From contig JAQBUV010000042.1 of NCBI GenBank assembly GCA_027623815.1, forward strand, positions 1 through 22,502: 22,502 nucleotides of DNA, written 5' to 3'. Of the stretch, positions 1 to 7,774 are shown one piece after another; position 1 is the stretch's first letter; every line of letters starts with the position of its first letter. Origin of the DNA: Casp-Chloro-G3 sp002816715. GTDB taxonomy: Bacteria > Chloroflexota > Dehalococcoidia > Lucifugimonadales > UBA3495. The position numbers and the translations under genes were made by a program. The notes beneath the pieces were generated by a model, which did no database searches, was not told the origin of the DNA, and saw only the letters and a program-made list of their open reading frames with translations.

Positions 1-9
1 TATCCGACG

Positions 10-24
10 CTTAACCTGCCCCTG
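10..24. repeat. half copy of a GGGGCAG-type intergenic hairpin
   Basis: The bases ttaacctgcccctg match the right half of the perfect hairpin at 4294-4319 (ttttaacctgcccct). The left half would lie in or before the first nine bases of the window and is not seen. The segment sits just past the stop codon of the small membrane-protein gene, so it may be part of a downstream hairpin cut off by the window edge. Confidence 0.35.
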
Positions 25-189
25 TCAATAGGATGGATTACCAGAAACAGGAGGGGGTTGAGCAATTACCGAAACAGTATGGAATTTGGGGTTGCGGTCA
101 TCGACCATAAACGTCCACAACCCCAATCCGCCGCTCAGTAACAGACTGGCGGCAAAGATTCCCAATATCCAGACGTATTTGTTACCCAT
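25..189 (-). CDS. small single-span membrane protein, unknown function
   Basis: This reads as a 54-residue protein starting MGNKYVWILGIFAASLLLSG and ending at a TGA. Residues 5-28 form one hydrophobic segment (Trp, Ile, Leu, Ala, Gly), followed by about 26 polar, proline-containing residues (DDRNPKF, PPPVSGNPSY). It looks like a type II or signal-anchor protein with a short extracytoplasmic tail. The ATG lies 17 bp after the stop of the large lipoprotein gene on the same strand, so it is probably the last gene of that operon. An open frame continues upstream to 372, but that part lies inside the lipoprotein gene and is unlikely to be used. The ribosome-binding site is weak (GTAGAGC). I do not recognise a family. 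The position and the single clean membrane span argue that it is real. Confidence 0.5.
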   Translation of the reverse strand: MGNKYVWILGIFAASLLLSGGLGLWTFMVDDRNPKFHTVSVIAQPPPVSGNPSY

Positions 190-206
190 AATAATTTGCT
201 CTACGC

Positions 207-2273
207 TTAATTGACTGTTGGCGGAGGCAGTATTAGCGTCGCGTCCTGATGGGCTTGAAACCAATAGCCCTTGAAAGGTTCTAATGTTGAGGGCACGCCT
301 GCCACCACCTGAGAGTCGTACACCAGAGAGTAGGCATGACCGTTCCAGCCCCAGGCAAAGTCCTCCACCCAATCCCTAGCCTGCGCATCGGCCAGGGTTG
401 TATCAACGCCTGCCGCGCTAACCCGGATTGCGTTCAAGTCCCAGGTCACGGGAACGGGAAATGGATTTGCGATCAGGTTCCAGCCGAGTTGCAACTCTAT
501 TGAGTAGGGCTGGTCGATGGGCACCGCCTGACCGGTGATGTAATAGCTGGTGTCCGCATCAAAGCTGGCCCACAGACCAGAACCAGGCAGAGCGAAATTG
601 TCTACCGGCCAATCTGCAGACTGCAATCCGACCGAGAGATAGGCCTGCTCAGCCGAATCCCAGACCGACCAGGCAGTGCCGGGCTTGGACAGTTCTTCCG
701 GCGGGGACTGGGCGGCGATTACGGGAACTCCTACCAGCTGCCAGCCGGGTTCTGGAGACAGCAGTTGTCCCACGGTAACCGTTGCGTCGGGCTGGGCTGG
801 GATGGCTTCGGGGTGGCCCACTTGATCTATGCCAACCGTGGCAAAACCGTAGGTCTTGCCGATCTCACCCTGGAAGGGAAAACTCTGTTCCGAGAAAGCC
901 CCCAGGACGCTGAAGGGGCCGCCATCTTCGGAAACCAGCAGAGTCACATCTTGAAGGCCGCTGCCTCCTGATTCATCTGAACCACCCCAGGATATTTCAA
1001 AGCTGGGCGATAGTTGCACTGGGGCCATACCATGAACTTGAGTCGCCGGAGCGGCTGAATCAACGGTATAGATTATCTCGTTGGTCTCGATGGGTGGGCT
1101 GTAATCGAAACGAATCGCCGCCTTGGCCGAAATCGACGTTCCAGAGGCGACATCCGCTAGGGGTCTGGCGCTGAACCGAATCCAGCCTTCTCCTTCTGGG
1201 GAGGTCTGGTTGGGCGGCAGCATAATGTCCTCGAAAAACCAGGTGATGCTGCGGTTAGACTCGCTAATCTCGGCGGTCATTCCGGCGGGATGGGAGCTTG
1301 GTCCCAACAGCACGCTGGCCAGGTCAATCCCGGCCCCCAACTCGGCAATGACGGTCAGATCAGAGGCCGTAGCCTGCGCCGACTCCGGGTTTTCGAACCG
1401 GATGGTGTAGCTGATAATCTGGTCCTCGGCAATGTAGGCCGCGCTGCCGAAACCCGCCGGGTCGGACAGCAAATCGTTGGGATCAATCGATGACACGACG
1501 GTCAACTGCTGGGTGTTCTTTTCACAGCACCTTGACCGGATCAGGGGAGGTTGCCCTTGCTCTTCCTCCCGCCACATATCTACTTGATTAATGGTCGCCT
1601 CAAAGCTGGTGATGCTCCGGTACTTGGGGTGGGCCTTTTCCCTGACTACTCCTTCTATAACGATGGCTAGCCGCGCTCCATTGTGCTTCAGGAAAGCGAC
1701 GGCAGCGAATTTGCTGGTGACCGAATTGCGGAACCAGAAAGTGCCAGCGTTGGTGAAGTAGCCGTACTCCATGCCGTTGGCATCGGCGACTTTCAACAGG
1801 GCATCCAGTTGCTGTTGGTCCGGTTTATTCAGGAAGTCCTCTAGCTTGGACTGAACCCGAACTTTGCCCTGTTGGATCAGCCAGGTTCCCAAGCGGTCGG
1901 ACGCCAGGCCGGTTAGCTGGTCGCTGCCGTCAAACTCGCTCATCAGGTCTGGAGCCGGCGCAAAGTTGGCGTCCAGCACATAATTGCCAACTAAATTATG
2001 TTGCAGCCCAAGCATCACGCCAGCCACTTCGTCGATGCTAAACCCCGACTGCTGGGCCAGTGCTACTTGTTTTGGGTCGTAGGACGGCCCTGCTTTGCTG
2101 TAATTCTGCTGTTGCAGTTGGTCGCCCAGGCCTTTGGAGAACGACGCTGCATCGTTCCGGCTCAAGCCGCCGCCGCAGGCCGATAGCAGCAGCAACGCCA
2201 ATATGATGGCTGCGGGCCAAGATTGGCGGTGGGCACGAGTTATCTTGCGCCGGTAGCTTTCCGGTCTGGACAT
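207..2273 (-). CDS. large multidomain surface lipoprotein
   Basis: The 688-residue product has a basic N-terminus, a hydrophobic stretch (residues 20-32) and a lipobox LLSAC with Cys33, so it should be a lipid-anchored extracytoplasmic protein. Residues 40-250 are an unassigned alpha/beta region. Residues about 260-400 (starting SSIDPNDLLSDPAGFG, then YTIRFEN) resemble the DUF7619-type repeat found in large bacterial surface proteins. Residues about 404-500 form an FN3/Ig-like module with the common pattern APATQV...SGGSGLQDV...GGPF. The C-terminal part (505-688) contains GWQLVGVP, GWNLIANPF and FKGYWFQA, a pattern seen at the ends of secreted multidomain proteins. A Cys-Cys pair lies at 249-250. 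Its ATG shares one base with the TGA of the upstream cohesin-like gene (TGATG), implying translational coupling. Domain names rest on remembered patterns. The true role is unknown; adhesion or display of partners is an inference. Confidence 0.75.
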   Translation of the reverse strand: MSRPESYRRKITRAHRQSWPAAIILALLLLSACGGGLSRNDAASFSKGLGDQLQQQNYSKAGPSYDPKQVALAQQSGFSIDEVAGVMLGLQHNLVGNYVLDANFAPAPDLMSEFDGSDQLTGLASDRLGTWLIQQGKVRVQSKLEDFLNKPDQQQLDALLKVADANGMEYGYFTNAGTFWFRNSVTSKFAAVAFLKHNGARLAIVIEGVVREKAHPKYRSITSFEATINQVDMWREEEQGQPPLIRSRCCEKNTQQLTVVSSIDPNDLLSDPAGFGSAAYIAEDQIISYTIRFENPESAQATASDLTVIAELGAGIDLASVLLGPSSHPAGMTAEISESNRSITWFFEDIMLPPNQTSPEGEGWIRFSARPLADVASGTSISAKAAIRFDYSPPIETNEIIYTVDSAAPATQVHGMAPVQLSPSFEISWGGSDESGGSGLQDVTLLVSEDGGPFSVLGAFSEQSFPFQGEIGKTYGFATVGIDQVGHPEAIPAQPDATVTVGQLLSPEPGWQLVGVPVIAAQSPPEELSKPGTAWSVWDSAEQAYLSVGLQSADWPVDNFALPGSGLWASFDADTSYYITGQAVPIDQPYSIELQLGWNLIANPFPVPVTWDLNAIRVSAAGVDTTLADAQARDWVEDFAWGWNGHAYSLVYDSQVVAGVPSTLEPFKGYWFQAHQDATLILPPPTVN

Positions 2274-4171
2274 CAGGGCCAGACCCCGGAAAAATTGCGG
2301 TACTCACGAGCGATCTTCGACTGCCGGTCATTGGGAACCGCAAAGAACGCGCTGAGAACCCGGCCCATTTCCAAGCCGTTCCCGGTCAAACGGGTGATTA
2401 ATTCCAGGGCGGCGGGCGACTGAGAGTCGGCGAGCAATATCGGCAACTGGTTTTCCAGCAGTTGGCGAGGAGCTTGGTTAAAGGATTGGGCGATTTTGCG
2501 GAACCGCTGGGCGGTCTCTTCCTGTACCGCCTGGACTCGACGCTCAACCGGCTCTGACTGCAATTGCTCCCACCTGGCCTGGGAGACTTCACCCAGCACC
2601 ACTGGTTTGAAGCTGAAATCCAGGGAAGTCCCGATAGGTAACCCCCCAATTGGAACGGCACCTGCTCCCGCCGTGGCGGGGCCGCTGACCAACTCGGTGG
2701 GCAGTCGGAATTTGAACCGCGCGTTGGAACCGTCACGGGCGGCCAGCAAGACCAGATTTTCGTCCTGGTCTAACACCTCTGCTGAATCCTGACCCTCGAT
2801 ACTCATCAACTGAAAGCGCTTGGCATCCGGCAGGTTCACCGCCACCACAGATATGCTGTCGTCGTTGGTGCCCAAGTTGGAAAAGACAACTTGCACAGTA
2901 AAGTCCTGGCCGGGGATGATCTGGTTGGCCCGGGGCAGGTAAGTTTGAGTGCTGAATAGGGCTGGCGGCAGGATCATCAATGGAGCGGTTTGAACTTGAC
3001 CATCTGTACCCAACAGGTTGAGCTCGGCCAGTCCAGGTTCAATTGAGTCTGGAACCACCACCACGACCTTGGTATCGTTGATCCATTCAACCTCAAGAGG
3101 CGTATTGCCTGTGCCAGGGATGGCTAGGATAGCCCTGGCGCTTGAGGTAAAACCCCAGCCTTCTACCGCAATTTGAGCTACCCGAGCGACCTGCGCCTGG
3201 CCCGGATAAAACTGGGCGATTATCAGCGGCGAGACCAGAGTCATTCCCATTGGCTCGCCGCGCACCTCAAACTCTCTGACCTGGCTGGCCTCCGTCCACT
3301 GGTTGACCTCTTCAATCAGGGCGTAAGCTCGCCACTGATACTCACCAGGCTTCAGGGCCTCAGGCGCTACAAACTCCGCCAACGTACCGCCCAAATATCG
3401 CTGACTGTCCCAGCCTGCCTGGGAGACGGTCTGGTCGAAGGTGTACTGCGTAGACTCAAAATCATCTTGACTTACTTCTATCTTGTACTGAAAAGTGCCC
3501 GGGCTGTGAGTCCGCACACCAAAAGCGGCATGAGGGCCGGTTTGCGCTGCGTTGGGACTAAAGAGTGCGCTGGGCAAAACCCCCACCGGAACGGGCAGCC
3601 GCTCGTAGACATGCAATTGGAACGAAGAGTTGTAGTTCTGGGAGACCTGAAATTCACCATCAACCAGGCTAACCTGCTGCCTGACCCAGGTATTCCAGGG
3701 ATGGCCGGGCTGTGCCCTGAAAGTGACGTAGGCCAACACACCGGGTACGGTTGGGTTGGGAGTAAGGCCGACCCGCGCCCAACTGTAGGTGGCTTGCCTC
3801 TGGTCAGCATCGATGATTTTGGGGCCGGGGATGCTATGATCGCCCAGGTAGGGGCCGGGTTTAACTTCAACCAACTCCAGGTCTCGCCCATAGTTGAAAG
3901 TGATTTCAGCGGCGGCAGTGCCAAGGCCCTGGGGTGTCGCGTGGATGGCGTAGGTAACTTCTTCACCAGCCATCAGCCAGGGCGTCGCCGGGCGTCTTGC
4001 CAAGTTGACTGATGGCGCGGCCAAAAGACCACCGTCGGGATAGTCGAAGGTAGCGGCGTTACCCACCGAGATCGGCGGAATACCCGCCAGCATTATCGCG
4101 AGGACAAGCAAAAATGACGCCGTCTGTAATCGGACGAAGCTATGCCATGAACGAGAAGCTTGATTCTGCAT
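2273..4171 (-). CDS. secreted cohesin-like / TIG-domain protein
   Basis: A 632-residue secreted protein. I place the start at the ATG followed by QNQASRSWHSF, because it gives a signal peptide (hydrophobic residues 18-32, likely cleavage near GNAA, residue 40). The frame stays open to 4330, but that stretch covers a terminator and a tandem repeat. Residues about 57-188 look like a cohesin fold: AGEEVTYAI, AAEITFNYGRDLELVEVKPG, YSWARVG and GVLAYVTFRAQPG follow the usual strand pattern. Residues about 200-303 resemble an FN3 module. Residues about 310-402 resemble an IPT/TIG module (VEGWGF, INDTKVVVVVP, GLAELNLLG). Residues 403-560 form another beta-rich domain, followed by a helical tail rich in Gln and Arg to the end. 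In known systems cohesins bind dockerins. A dockerin-like tail occurs in this window at about 14260-14350. Non-cellulosomal cohesins are common in Chloroflexota, so the binding partner is open. Confidence 0.7.
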   Translation of the reverse strand: MQNQASRSWHSFVRLQTASFLLVLAIMLAGIPPISVGNAATFDYPDGGLLAAPSVNLARRPATPWLMAGEEVTYAIHATPQGLGTAAAEITFNYGRDLELVEVKPGPYLGDHSIPGPKIIDADQRQATYSWARVGLTPNPTVPGVLAYVTFRAQPGHPWNTWVRQQVSLVDGEFQVSQNYNSSFQLHVYERLPVPVGVLPSALFSPNAAQTGPHAAFGVRTHSPGTFQYKIEVSQDDFESTQYTFDQTVSQAGWDSQRYLGGTLAEFVAPEALKPGEYQWRAYALIEEVNQWTEASQVREFEVRGEPMGMTLVSPLIIAQFYPGQAQVARVAQIAVEGWGFTSSARAILAIPGTGNTPLEVEWINDTKVVVVVPDSIEPGLAELNLLGTDGQVQTAPLMILPPALFSTQTYLPRANQIIPGQDFTVQVVFSNLGTNDDSISVVAVNLPDAKRFQLMSIEGQDSAEVLDQDENLVLLAARDGSNARFKFRLPTELVSGPATAGAGAVPIGGLPIGTSLDFSFKPVVLGEVSQARWEQLQSEPVERRVQAVQEETAQRFRKIAQSFNQAPRQLLENQLPILLADSQSPAALELITRLTGNGLEMGRVLSAFFAVPNDRQSKIAREYRNFSGVWP

Positions 4172-4206
4172 AGACCTGGAACCTGACCTGAACTCTCTGC
4201 CACCCC

Positions 4207-4248
4207 GACGTACCCGGATTGACGTACCCGGATTGACGTACCCGGATT
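4207..4248. repeat. tandem repeat, 3 perfect copies of 14 bp
   Basis: The unit gacgtacccggatt occurs three times without a mismatch (4207-4220, 4221-4234, 4235-4248). It lies 36 bp upstream of the chosen start of the cohesin-like gene, in its probable 5' leader. The unit is not a multiple of three, so copy changes would shift the open frame upstream of the ATG. This supports reading the upstream frame as non-coding. Confidence 0.9.
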
Positions 4249-4285
4249 GTATCGATGGGCCAGGTCTTAAATCAAACCGCTCTGG

Positions 4286-4319
4286 GAAAAAATTAGGGGC
4301 AGATTTTAACCTGCCCCTA
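4286..4319 (-). terminator. intrinsic terminator after the reductase gene
   Basis: Read on the minus strand there is a perfect 9-bp stem TAGGGGCAG/CTGCCCCTA with an 8-base loop (GTTAAAAT), followed at once by ATTTTTTCCC. This is a textbook rho-independent shape. It lies 26 bp past the stop of the 4345-5241 gene and 123 bp before the start of the cohesin-like gene, so it should separate the two units. The same stem core recurs elsewhere in the window (17409-17430, and half copies at 10-24 and near 7766), so it may be a repeat recruited as a terminator. Confidence 0.75.
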
Positions 4320-4344
4320 CAACTTGGCAATACTAAATCTGCCG

Positions 4345-5241
4345 TTAGCCGCCCTTCTTGACCTCAACGTGGGCCATCTTCTCCAGGAAGTGCAGAATGG
4401 CCGCGTGATCCAAGTCCTGCTCACCGTCGTTGATCAGGGAACCCAGCATCTGCTGCACCAGCGCCGTCACCGGCAGCGGCACGTTCAATTCCTGGGCGGT
4501 CTGCAGAACATTGCGCAGGTCTTTCTGGTGCAGGCGGATGCGGAATCCAGCCCGGAAGTTGCGATCTAGCATCATGGGGGCTTTGGCTTCCATCACGTTG
4601 CTGCCGGCCAGGCCGCCTCGAATGGCGTTGAACACCCGCTCTGGGTCAACACCCGCCTTCTGGGCCAGCACCATCGCCTCGCTGAGGGCCTCAATGTTGG
4701 CCGCCACGATAATCTGGTTAGCCAGCTTGGTGATATTTCCCGCACCAATGTCCCCGGTCAGTACCACATTAGCGCCCACCGTCTTCATCAGGGCGAAGGC
4801 CTGGTCGAAGACTTCCTGCTTGCCCCCCACCATTATGGCCAGCGTGGCATTGATGGCTCCCGGTTCGCCGCCGCTGACTGGAGCGTCCAGCATCTCCACG
4901 CCTTTCTTGGCGCACTCGGCGTATATCTTCTGCGACATGGAGGGCGCGATGGAACTCATGTCAATTATTACTGAGCCGGACTTTGCGCCTTCCAGCACGC
5001 CGCCGGGGCCAAGGATGGCTTTTTCTGAGTCGGCTGAGTCGGGAAGCATGGTAATTATTGTGTCGGTTTTGGAGGCCACCTCACTGCTGGAGGACGCGGG
5101 GGTGGCACCGTCGGTGGCCAGCTCCTCCACCGCTTCACTGAAGATGTCATATACTGTCAGCTCGTAGCCAGCTTTCAGCAAGTTGCGGGCCATGGGACGC
5201 CCCATGATTCCCAGTCCAACGAACCCTATCTTTTCTGCCAT
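4345..5241 (-). CDS. garR: 2-hydroxy-3-oxopropionate (tartronate semialdehyde) reductase family
   Basis: A 298-residue NAD(P)-dependent beta-hydroxyacid dehydrogenase. It has the N-terminal Rossmann motif GLGIMG (residues 9-14), the substrate-binding motif DAPVSGG (119-125) and the catalytic region with Lys172 in KLANQ, followed by NIEALSEAM. The C-terminal helical domain carries GGLAGSNVMEAKAPMML and a LHQKDL segment, as in the GlxR/GarR branch that reduces tartronate semialdehyde to D-glycerate. I start at MAEKIGFVGLG because GGAG lies 8 bases upstream and the family starts there; an ATG 13 codons further up is not needed. Length is typical for the family. It is divergent from the epimerase gene, with 258 bp between starts, and is followed by an intrinsic terminator, so it is probably monocistronic. 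Specificity against 3-hydroxyisobutyrate cannot be settled by eye. Confidence 0.8.
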   Translation of the reverse strand: MAEKIGFVGLGIMGRPMARNLLKAGYELTVYDIFSEAVEELATDGATPASSSSEVASKTDTIITMLPDSADSEKAILGPGGVLEGAKSGSVIIDMSSIAPSMSQKIYAECAKKGVEMLDAPVSGGEPGAINATLAIMVGGKQEVFDQAFALMKTVGANVVLTGDIGAGNITKLANQIIVAANIEALSEAMVLAQKAGVDPERVFNAIRGGLAGSNVMEAKAPMMLDRNFRAGFRIRLHQKDLRNVLQTAQELNVPLPVTALVQQMLGSLINDGEQDLDHAAILHFLEKMAHVEVKKGG

Positions 5242-5499
5242 GTTTAAATCTCCATAGGAAGGAATTTGTCGCCAATTCATCTCTATTGCAGGAAAGCAAC
5301 TGTACCATACAACCTAATAGCGTGCCAGAATTATCTTAATTGGGAAAAATCAAACCACCCATAAATGTCTATTTGGCCGCTGAGCAAATCTCCGGTGGTG
5401 TCCGGTGGAGCTATGATAGGCGTAATCCGTATATCCTAGCATTGTGTTTGATTGCCCGCCCGGCGTATCATACCTTTGAAGTCAAAATTTGAGGTAATT

Positions 5500-6471
5500 A
5501 TGTCCGAGGCAAAGACCGCTCTAGTAACCGGCGGGGCTGGGTTTATTGGGTCCCATCTGGTTGACCGACTGTTGACAGAAGGCCACAAAGTGGCCGTGAT
5601 CGACAATCTAAGCACAGGCAAGCTGAAAAACCTGAATTCCGCTGCCACTTTTTACCATGTGGACATCACCCACTCCTCAGTGCAGGACATTTTTCAGCGA
5701 GAACAGCCGGATGTGGTTTTTCACCTGGCAGCGCAGATTAGCGTCAGCGAGTCAACCAAAGACCCGGTGCATGATGGAGAGATCAATGTTATCGGCACTC
5801 TGCGGCTGCTGGAGGCGGTACGGCACTCTGGTATAGAAAAGTTCATCTACTCTTCTACCGGTGGCGCGTTGTATGGAGATCCGACGGAGAACCCCTGTGC
5901 TGAACAAACGCCGATAGTCCCGCTCTCGCCCTATGGGTTGTCCAAGTATATTGCTGAGCAATACGTTGAGTTGTACCATCGCCTATACCACCTCAACTAC
6001 ACCATTCTGCGCTATGGCAACGTGTATGGCCCTCGTCAAGACCCGCATGGAGAAGCCGGTGTCGTCGCCATTTTCTCCCAGGCGATGCTGGAAGGGAAAC
6101 AGCCTCACATATTTGGTGAAGGCGACCAGGAGCGGGACTTTGTCTACGTTGGCGACGTGGTTGAAGCCAATATTCGGGCCATGACCAAGGGTGACGGCTC
6201 TGCTTATAATATCGGCACCGGCCAGGGCACCAACGTCAACCGCATCTTTGAAGCTCTGCGCGACATCATAAAGTACAAGTGGGACGCTGAACACCGCGCC
6301 GGTCGACCGGGTGAAGTGTACAAAATAAGCCTTGAATGTCAAAAAGCTTATAATGAGCTTGGCTGGTCACCCCAAGTCGGTCTGGAAGAAGGACTAGAGC
6401 AGACTGCGGAATTCTTTCGCAAGGCGGCCAAGGCCGCCAAACCTGCTAAGACCACCAAGACCACGGCTTAG
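5500..6471 (+). CDS. NAD-dependent sugar-nucleotide epimerase (GalE-like)
   Basis: A 323-residue extended short-chain dehydrogenase. The NAD-binding motif TGGAGFIG covers residues 10-17, the catalytic Ser/Thr region is SSTGGALYG (118-126), and the YxxxK pair is Tyr145/Lys149 in YGLSKYIAEQY. Further family marks are HLAAQISV, NVYGPRQDPHGEAGVVAIF and the late GRPGEVYK segment. This is the UDP-glucose 4-epimerase-type branch, acting on nucleotide sugars for surface polysaccharide or galactose metabolism. The start at MSEAKTALV is chosen because TGAGG lies 5 bases upstream; an upstream in-frame start at 5452 gives a non-conserved leader. The C-terminus ends in a low-complexity Lys/Ala/Thr tail (KAAKAAKPAKTTKTTA) that is not part of the fold. 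Exact substrate is unproven. It may be co-transcribed with trxB, which starts 84 bp later. Confidence 0.8.
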   Translation: MSEAKTALVTGGAGFIGSHLVDRLLTEGHKVAVIDNLSTGKLKNLNSAATFYHVDITHSSVQDIFQREQPDVVFHLAAQISVSESTKDPVHDGEINVIGTLRLLEAVRHSGIEKFIYSSTGGALYGDPTENPCAEQTPIVPLSPYGLSKYIAEQYVELYHRLYHLNYTILRYGNVYGPRQDPHGEAGVVAIFSQAMLEGKQPHIFGEGDQERDFVYVGDVVEANIRAMTKGDGSAYNIGTGQGTNVNRIFEALRDIIKYKWDAEHRAGRPGEVYKISLECQKAYNELGWSPQVGLEEGLEQTAEFFRKAAKAAKPAKTTKTTA

Positions 6472-6479
6472 CTTCCAAT

Positions 6480-6507
6480 AGATTAAATTAGATAGATTAA
6501 ATTGGAT
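6480..6507. repeat. imperfect AT-rich 14-bp tandem pair before trxB
   Basis: agattaaattagat (6480-6493) is followed directly by agattaaattggat (6494-6507), one mismatch. The stretch is much richer in A and T than the flanking genes and lies in the 84-bp gap before trxB. It could be part of a promoter, but no well-spaced -35/-10 pair is visible. Confidence 0.6.
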
Positions 6508-6555
6508 CAAATCACGTAGATAAAATCTGGTAGTGAACAGGAGGAATACCACCAA

Positions 6556-7476
6556 ATGGAACCGGAATACGATGTCGTCATCCTTGGCGCTGGAGCGGCG
6601 GGACTGGCCGCCAGTCTATACACCAGTCGAGCGATGATGAAGACTGTAATGTTGGAATCCCTCGGTGTCGGCGGGCAGTTGCTGATCACCGACGAGATAG
6701 AGAACTACCCTGGATTCCCCAATGGGGTCAAGGGGCAAGAATTGTCCCAAATGATGGAAGAACAGACCACCAAATTCGGTACTGTCATTGAATACACTGA
6801 GATTGAGAGTGTGTCCGATCTGGAGAAACCGGTCAAAGTCATCCACACTGATAGTAAAGACTACACGGCCAAGTCCATCATCATCGCCACTGGAGGCAGC
6901 CACAACAAGCTGGGCTCGCCCGGAGAGGACGAGTACGCGGGCAAGGGTGTATCCTACTGCGCGGTCTGCGACGGGAACTTCTTCCGAGGGCAGGATGTGG
7001 TGGTGGTCGGCGGCGGCGATGCCGCCCTGGACGAAAGCAACTACCTCAGCGGCATTGTCAACTCGGTTACCATGGTGCACCGACGTGACGAGTTGCGCGC
7101 CACCAAAGTGCTTCAGGAACGCGCTTTTGCCAACCCAAAGTACAAGTGGCTGTTGAGCCACGTAGTCGAAGAGTTCGTCGGCAATGGTGTCCTGGAAGCC
7201 GCCCGAGTGAAGAACCTGAAGACTGGTGAAGTCTACGACTATCCCACCGCCGCCGCCTTCATTTACGTGGGATTTCACCCCAACTCGGACTACTTGAAGG
7301 GACTGTTGGACATGGATGCGCTGGGTCACATCCACACCGACATGCACATGCGCACCAAAGTCCCCGGGGTATACGCATGTGGCGACATTCGCGCCGAATC
7401 GACCCGCCAGTTGGGCGCTGCCGTCGGCGACGGGATCTCTGCCGCCCTAGCTGCCTTCCACGACCTGAACGGCTAA
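6556..7476 (+). CDS. trxB: thioredoxin reductase
   Basis: A 306-residue FAD- and NADPH-dependent enzyme that reduces thioredoxin in the cytoplasm. The N-terminal FAD motif is GAGAAG (residues 11-16), followed by the typical GGQLLITDEIENYPGFP. The redox-active disulfide is CAVC (135-138). The NADPH domain has GGGDAA (152-157) and the HRRDELRA signature (175-182), whose arginines indicate NADPH rather than NADH. The C-terminal FAD region reads VYACGDIRAES then QLGAAVGDG. Length is normal for low-molecular-weight TrxB. The start is well supported by AGGAGG at 6539-6544, 11 bases before the ATG. No thioredoxin gene is next to it. It ends before a REPIN-like repeat region. Confidence 0.93.
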   Translation: MEPEYDVVILGAGAAGLAASLYTSRAMMKTVMLESLGVGGQLLITDEIENYPGFPNGVKGQELSQMMEEQTTKFGTVIEYTEIESVSDLEKPVKVIHTDSKDYTAKSIIIATGGSHNKLGSPGEDEYAGKGVSYCAVCDGNFFRGQDVVVVGGGDAALDESNYLSGIVNSVTMVHRRDELRATKVLQERAFANPKYKWLLSHVVEEFVGNGVLEAARVKNLKTGEVYDYPTAAAFIYVGFHPNSDYLKGLLDMDALGHIHTDMHMRTKVPGVYACGDIRAESTRQLGAAVGDGISAALAAFHDLNG

Positions 7477-7611
7477 ACGGCGCCTCAACTAGACGGACAA
7501 CGCAGCAACATGAGTCATCCCAAATTATTGGTTAGCTGGTAGGGCCGGGGATATACTGGCTAAAGATCAGGCGCCAGAGAGCCGATAATGAGCGCCAATG
7601 CCAGCGCTCTG

Positions 7612-7695
7612 GTCGCTCCGGCGAAAGCCGGAGCCTAGAGATCGCTCCTGGTGGATCACGAAACGCCACTGGATTCCGGCTTTCGCCGGAACGAC
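7612..7695. repeat. REPIN-like inverted pair of GC-rich hairpins
   Basis: The left arm (7612-7635) holds a perfect 8-bp hairpin with a GAAA loop (GCTCCGGC/GCCGGAGC). The right arm (7671-7695) holds a 7-bp hairpin with a TTTC loop (TTCCGGC/GCCGGAA). The right arm is the reverse complement of the left with about three differences, so the two are inverted copies about 35 bp apart. This is the architecture of a REP doublet (REPIN) or tiny MITE. It lies in the 298-bp space between the converging trxB and permease genes, which holds no coding sequence that I can see. It could also end transcription from either side. Confidence 0.85.
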
Positions 7696-7774
7696 GAAGG
7701 CAATGCGGAGGGCTTTTAGTCTTCGCTAAATTCGGGATGACTCATGTTTATGCTGTGTTATACCAGGTCTGCCC

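Noticed and set aside
3173..4012. Plus-strand open frame of 279 codons
   Set aside because: It is antisense to the cohesin-like gene, has no ribosome-binding site and no recognisable protein motifs; the minus-strand frame has a signal peptide and domains.
4430..5167. Plus-strand open frame of 245 codons
   Set aside because: It is the antisense shadow of the reductase gene, whose Rossmann and catalytic motifs are clear.
5313..5327. Sigma54-like site TGGCACG on the minus strand before the reductase gene
   Set aside because: The -24 half is a good match, but the -12 half (TAGGT) does not fit TTGCA.
6616..7347. Minus-strand open frame of 243 codons
   Set aside because: It is the antisense shadow of trxB; its composition mirrors the trxB codons and it has no start signal.
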